Program-made: the position numbers and the translations under genes
DNA from: JALZCH01 sp036400075
GTDB taxonomy: Bacteria > Acidobacteriota > Blastocatellia > Pyrinomonadales > Pyrinomonadaceae
DNA length: 24,488 bases
Assembly: GCA_036400075.1 (NCBI GenBank)
Contig: DASWLV010000172.1
Coordinates: forward strand, 1-24,488
Direction of reading: 5' to 3'
The notes under the pieces: generated by a model
Database searches by the model: none
Told to the model about the DNA's origin: nothing
What the model saw: only the letters and a program-made list of their open reading frames with translations
Shown: in pieces, positions 22,038-24,488 of the stretch
Position numbering within the stretch: the first letter of the stretch is position 1
How the letters are laid out: each line of letters begins with the position of its first letter

Positions 22038-22580
22038 ATGCCAGCTAGATTAAAAGAAACTTATCGAAACGAGATTGCTCCGGCGCTCGCTAAGGAATTC
22101 GGGATTGAAAACCCGATGGCAATTCCGAAAATCGAAAAAATCGTCGTCAATATGGGCGTCGGCGAAGCGATTTCCAACACGAAGATTTTGGACACGGCGA
22201 CCGACGAGCTTCGCGCAATCGCCGGACAAAAGCCGGTAGTCACAAAAGCGAAAAAATCAATCGCCAGTTTCAAATTGCGTCAGGGAATGAACATCGGCAC
22301 GATGGTCACTCTGCGCGGCGACCGGATGTACGAGTTTTTAGACCGTTTGATTTCGGTTGCTCTGCCGCGCGTACGCGATTTTCGCGGCGTGTCCGGCAAA
22401 GCATTTGACGGGCGCGGAAATTACACGCTCGGAGTTCGCGAGCAACTGATTTTCCCGGAAATTGATTTTAATAAAGTTGATAAAACGCGCGGAATGAACA
22501 TTTCGATTGTCACAACCGCGAAAAACGACGAACAAGCCCGCAGCCTTTTAAAAGCTATGGGAATGCCTTTCAGGCAGTAA
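22038..22580 (+). CDS. rplE: 50S ribosomal protein L5
   Basis: 180 residues from the ATG at 22038, the standard length; an in-frame upstream TTG at 21993 is rejected because it adds 15 unrelated residues. Family blocks are IPKIEKIVVNMGVGEAISN, GQKPVVTKAKKSIASFKLR, RDFRGVSGKAFDGRGNYTLG and INIVTTAK-like MNISIVTTAKNDEQARSLL. L5 binds 5S rRNA in the central protuberance. The 59-nt spacer before it has only a short GTTTGG/CCAAAC pairing and no heptad array. No clear Shine-Dalgarno sequence. Confidence 0.97.
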   Translation: MPARLKETYRNEIAPALAKEFGIENPMAIPKIEKIVVNMGVGEAISNTKILDTATDELRAIAGQKPVVTKAKKSIASFKLRQGMNIGTMVTLRGDRMYEFLDRLISVALPRVRDFRGVSGKAFDGRGNYTLGVREQLIFPEIDFNKVDKTRGMNISIVTTAKNDEQARSLLKAMGMPFRQ

Positions 22581-22584
22581 GACT

Positions 22585-22658
22585 GTTCAAAGTTCAAAGT
22601 TTCAGGTTCAAAGTTTTAATTCTTTCAACCTCGAACTTTGAACCTGGAACCTTGAACT
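22585..22658. repeat. Heptad inverted repeat, rplE-rpsN spacer
   Basis: Left: GTTCAAA, GTTCAAA, GTTTCAG, GTTCAAA (22585-22612). Right: TCGAACT, TTGAACC, TGGAACC, TTGAACT (22631-22658). The arms pair well (AGGTTCAAAGTT with AACTTTGAACCT). It belongs to the same family as the rplW-rplB element. It ends 9 nt before the rpsN ATG, which lacks a Shine-Dalgarno sequence. Confidence 0.87.
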
Positions 22659-22667
22659 TTTTAGAAA

Positions 22668-22973
22668 ATGGCTAAAACCAGCAAAATCGTCCGTAACGAG
22701 CAGCGCAAAAAAATGGTGACGAAACACGCCGCCAAACGCGCGACGCTGAAAGCGATTATTAATAATCCCAATTCTGCGGTGGAAGAAGTTGACAACGCGG
22801 TAATGCAGTTGCAAAAGCTGCCGCGCGACGCAAGCCCGATTCGGGTTCGCAACCGCTGCTCGCAAACCGGCAGACCGCGCGCTTATCTGCGTAAATTCGG
22901 AATGTCGCGCATCGGTTTGCGCGAGCTTGCGCTCAAAGGACAAATTCCCGGAGTTGTTAAATCTAGTTGGTAA
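22668..22973 (+). CDS. rpsN: 30S ribosomal protein S14 (zinc-free long form)
   Basis: 101 residues. This is the C-minus S14 type: no CxxC zinc ribbon, but the long form with EQRKKMVTKHAAKRATLK, LQKLPRDASPIRVRNRC and the common C terminus SQTGRPRAYLRKFGMSRIGL followed by IPGVVKSSW. S14 binds the 30S head beside S3 and S10. The position between rplE and rpsH is canonical. TTTTTAGAAAA precedes the ATG, with no Shine-Dalgarno core. Confidence 0.98.
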   Translation: MAKTSKIVRNEQRKKMVTKHAAKRATLKAIINNPNSAVEEVDNAVMQLQKLPRDASPIRVRNRCSQTGRPRAYLRKFGMSRIGLRELALKGQIPGVVKSSW

Positions 22974-22980
22974 GAAATTA

Positions 22981-23030
22981 GTGGTTAGTTGTCAGTAACA
23001 GCAGTCAGTCTTTCGGGCTGAAACCTGTTG
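22981..23030. repeat. Degenerate inverted repeat, rpsN-rpsH spacer
   Basis: GTGGTTA, GTTGTCA, GTAACA and GCAGTCA form an eroded heptad-like left side (22981-23007). The right side, 23018-23036, contains CTGAAACCTGTTGCTGG, whose reverse complement matches the left side at roughly two thirds of positions. It looks like a decayed member of the same class of elements as in the neighbouring spacers. The ends are approximate. Confidence 0.5.
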
Positions 23031-23061
23031 CTGGTCGCTTGCGACTTTATAAGAGAAGAAA

Positions 23062-23454
23062 ATGACTGATCCAATCGCCGATATGCTCACGCGAATCCGC
23101 AACGCCGTTGCGGCAAAACACCAGCGCGTAGATATTCCGGCTTCAAAATTAAAATTGGAGATCGCCCGTATTTTGAAAGAAGAAGGTTATATCAATAACT
23201 ATCTGATCAAAGGCGAGGGCGTCAAAAAATCCATTCGCATCTTTTTGCGTTACGACGCCAAAGGCGCGCCTTCGATTTCGCATCTTTCGCGCGTTTCCAG
23301 ACCGGGACGCCGCGTTTTTAGAGGCGCAACTGAAATTCCGAAAGTTTTGGGCGGCTACGGCATCAACATCGTTTCGACTTCGCAAGGATTGATGAGCGGC
23401 AAACGCGCTCGTTATGAAAACATCGGCGGCGAAGTTTTAGCAGAAATTTATTAG
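23062..23454 (+). CDS. rpsH: 30S ribosomal protein S8
   Basis: 130 residues, normal length. It begins MTDPIADMLTRIRNAVAAKH and carries LEIARILKEEGYI, RVSRPGRRVFRGATEIPKVL and the final GYGINIVSTSQGLMSGKRAR. S8 binds the central domain of 16S rRNA and in E. coli represses the spc operon at rplE. AGAGAAG lies just before the ATG as a weak ribosome site. The G of its TAG stop is the first base of a very regular repeat element. Confidence 0.98.
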   Translation: MTDPIADMLTRIRNAVAAKHQRVDIPASKLKLEIARILKEEGYINNYLIKGEGVKKSIRIFLRYDAKGAPSISHLSRVSRPGRRVFRGATEIPKVLGGYGINIVSTSQGLMSGKRARYENIGGEVLAEIY

Positions 23455-23528
23455 TGAGCAGTGAGCAGTGAGCGGTGAGCAGAGTAAATCTGTTTTTCAC
23501 TGCTCACTGCTCATTGCTCACTGCTCAC
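23454..23528. repeat. Heptad inverted repeat, rpsH-rplF spacer
   Basis: Left: GTGAGCA, GTGAGCA, GTGAGCG, GTGAGCA (23454-23481). Right: TGCTCAC, TGCTCAT, TGCTCAC, TGCTCAC (23501-23528). The arms are almost perfect complements with a 19-nt loop. It begins on the G of the rpsH TAG stop and ends 8 nt before the rplF ATG. It is the cleanest example of the class in this window. Confidence 0.92.
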
Positions 23529-23536
23529 TGATTAAA

Positions 23537-24097
23537 ATGTCGAGAATTGGAAAACAACCGATTATCTTACCGAAAGGCGTTGACGTAAAAATCAACAACG
23601 GCGAGCTGGAAGTCAAAGGCGCTAAAGGAACATTACGCGCGCCGATTCCGGCTGGGATTAAGGCAAGATTAGAAGACGGCACGCTCTTTCTTGAGCGCGA
23701 CTCCGACGATCAAGCCGCGTTTCACGGCTTGGCACGCGCGCTGGCAAACAATGCTGTTGTCGGCGTGACTGATGGATTTAAAAAAGAAATGGATTTGGTC
23801 GGCGTCGGATACAAAGCGGATGTGCGAGGCAAAACAATCGCCTTTTCGCTCGGTTATTCGCACCCGATTGAATACGTTCTGCCCGAAGGCATCACTGCAA
23901 CGGCTGAACGCGTCCCCACGAAAACCAGCATTGTGCAATATCAGTTGACTTTGACTTTAACCGGAATTGACAAGCAAAAGCTCGGTCAGGTGGCAGCGGA
24001 ATTAAACCGCTTGCGCAAACCCGACGCTTACAAAGGCAAAGGCGTGCGCTATGCCGATAGAACTTATAAACTGAAACCCGGAAAAACCGGCAAATAA
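23537..24097 (+). CDS. rplF: 50S ribosomal protein L6
   Basis: 186 residues from the ATG at 23537 (MSRIGKQPIILPKGVDVKIN); an in-frame GTG at 23468 lies inside the repeat and is rejected. Family segments are GVTDGFKKEMDLVGVGYKAD, FSLGYSHPIEYVLPEGI and the terminal RLRKPDAYKGKGVRYADRTY with LKPGKTGK. L6 lies near the GTPase-associated region of the 50S. No Shine-Dalgarno sequence: TGATTAAA precedes the start. In most bacteria rplR comes next; here a MaoC-like gene does. Confidence 0.97.
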   Translation: MSRIGKQPIILPKGVDVKINNGELEVKGAKGTLRAPIPAGIKARLEDGTLFLERDSDDQAAFHGLARALANNAVVGVTDGFKKEMDLVGVGYKADVRGKTIAFSLGYSHPIEYVLPEGITATAERVPTKTSIVQYQLTLTLTGIDKQKLGQVAAELNRLRKPDAYKGKGVRYADRTYKLKPGKTGK

Positions 24098-24103
24098 TTA
24101 TTT

Positions 24104-24175
24104 GTTCGTTGTTCGTCGTTCGTTGTTCGTTGCAAAAAGCAATCTACGATGAGCGATGAGCGACGAACGACCAAC
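24104..24175. repeat. Heptad inverted repeat, rplF-maoC spacer
   Basis: Left: GTTCGTT, GTTCGTC, GTTCGTT, GTTCGTT (24104-24131). Core GC-AAAAA-GC. Right: AATCTAC, GATGAGC, GATGAGC, GACGAAC, GACCAAC (24141-24175). It shares the core and the AATCTAC unit with the rpsS-rplV element. The last unit ends 3 nt before the next ATG. Confidence 0.88.
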
Positions 24176-24178
24176 AAA

Positions 24179-24488
24179 ATGATGGATTTAAAAATAGGCG
24201 ATCAATTTTCGACCAGCAAACAAATTACTGATTCGGTTGTGCGCGCATTTGCCGAGTTGTCGGGCGATTACAACCCGATTCACATTGACGAAGAGTTTGC
24301 GAAAACTACTCGTTTCGGGCAACGCATCGCGCATGGAATGATTTCGGGAGCTTTGATTTCAGCCGTTCTCGGTTACGAATTTAAAGAGCGCAAAATCGTT
24401 TATCTGTCGCAAACTTTGAAATTTGTCGCGCCGGTTTTTATTGACGATACCGTTACCGCGACGGCGACCGTCGCCGACATCCGCGAGG
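24179..24488 (+). CDS. MaoC-like (R)-specific enoyl-CoA hydratase, 5' part
   Basis: The frame opens at ATG 24179 (or the adjacent ATG 24182) and runs off the window after 103 codons. The hot-dog hydratase-2 motif is plain: ELSGDYNPIHIDEEFAKTT, with the catalytic Asp and His, followed by FGQRIAHGMISGALISAVLG. MaoC/PhaJ proteins hydrate trans-2-enoyl-CoA to (R)-3-hydroxyacyl-CoA, feeding polyhydroxyalkanoate or fatty-acid metabolism; related proteins work in FAS II. The gene is not in the track of long frames because it is cut by the window end. It is unusual here: it occupies the place of rplR within the spc gene order and is separated from rplF only by a heptad element, so it is probably co-transcribed. 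There is no ribosome site ahead of it. Confidence 0.9.
   Translation, partial: MMDLKIGDQFSTSKQITDSVVRAFAELSGDYNPIHIDEEFAKTTRFGQRIAHGMISGALISAVLGYEFKERKIVYLSQTLKFVAPVFIDDTVTATATVADIRE

Noticed and set aside
23468..23536. Upstream GTG start for rplF
   Set aside because: It lies in the GTGAGCA array; MSRIGKQP at 23537 is the canonical L6 start.

Overview
The window is a bacterial chromosome fragment of roughly 50% GC. It has an accessory half (1 to about 10,000) and a long ribosomal-protein half (about 10,000 to the end). My best guess is an Acidobacteriota-like organism. That rests on general impression (gene style, zinc-free long S14, GTP-type PEPCK, repeat-laden spacers) and is not proven by any single marker.

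Left part: the 3' end of tldD and a complete pmbA/tldE (a TldD/TldE-type peptidase pair) converge on a GTP-dependent PEP carboxykinase gene across a 32-bp inverted repeat. Next come an EamA-family permease gene and a divergent single-domain AraC-type regulator. From 5969 to 8711 the DNA becomes AT-rich and holds a two-gene module: A, a secreted cysteine-rich protein of unknown function, and B, a small ankyrin-repeat protein. The module is followed by a second, deleted copy of itself (A'-B'), so the region is a decayed tandem duplication. A minus-strand gene for a [2Fe-2S] ferredoxin-like protein closes this half.

Right part: a very good sigma70-type promoter at 10038-10066 and a roughly 335-nt structured leader precede one long plus-strand run that joins the str, S10 and spc operons: rpsL, rpsG, fusA, tuf, rpsJ, rplC, rplD, rplW, rplB, rpsS, rplV, rpsC, rplP, rpmC, rpsQ, rplN, rplX, rplE, rpsN, rpsH, rplF. 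After rplF, where rplR is usual, there is a MaoC-like hydratase gene that runs off the window.

The most unusual signal is in the spacers of this ribosomal cluster. Ten of them contain inverted repeats, and nine of those have arms built from tandem 7-nt units (9-nt in the rpsJ-rplC spacer), usually about four units per arm. The unit sequence differs from spacer to spacer, but several unit families recur. In five cases the first unit starts on the G of the upstream stop codon, and the right arm often runs to within 3-10 nt of the next start codon, which then lacks a clear Shine-Dalgarno sequence. Three ribosomal proteins also carry unusual low-complexity extensions: an acidic C-terminal tail on L22, an N-terminal extension of about 92 residues on S17, and an RGG-rich C-terminal tail on S3.
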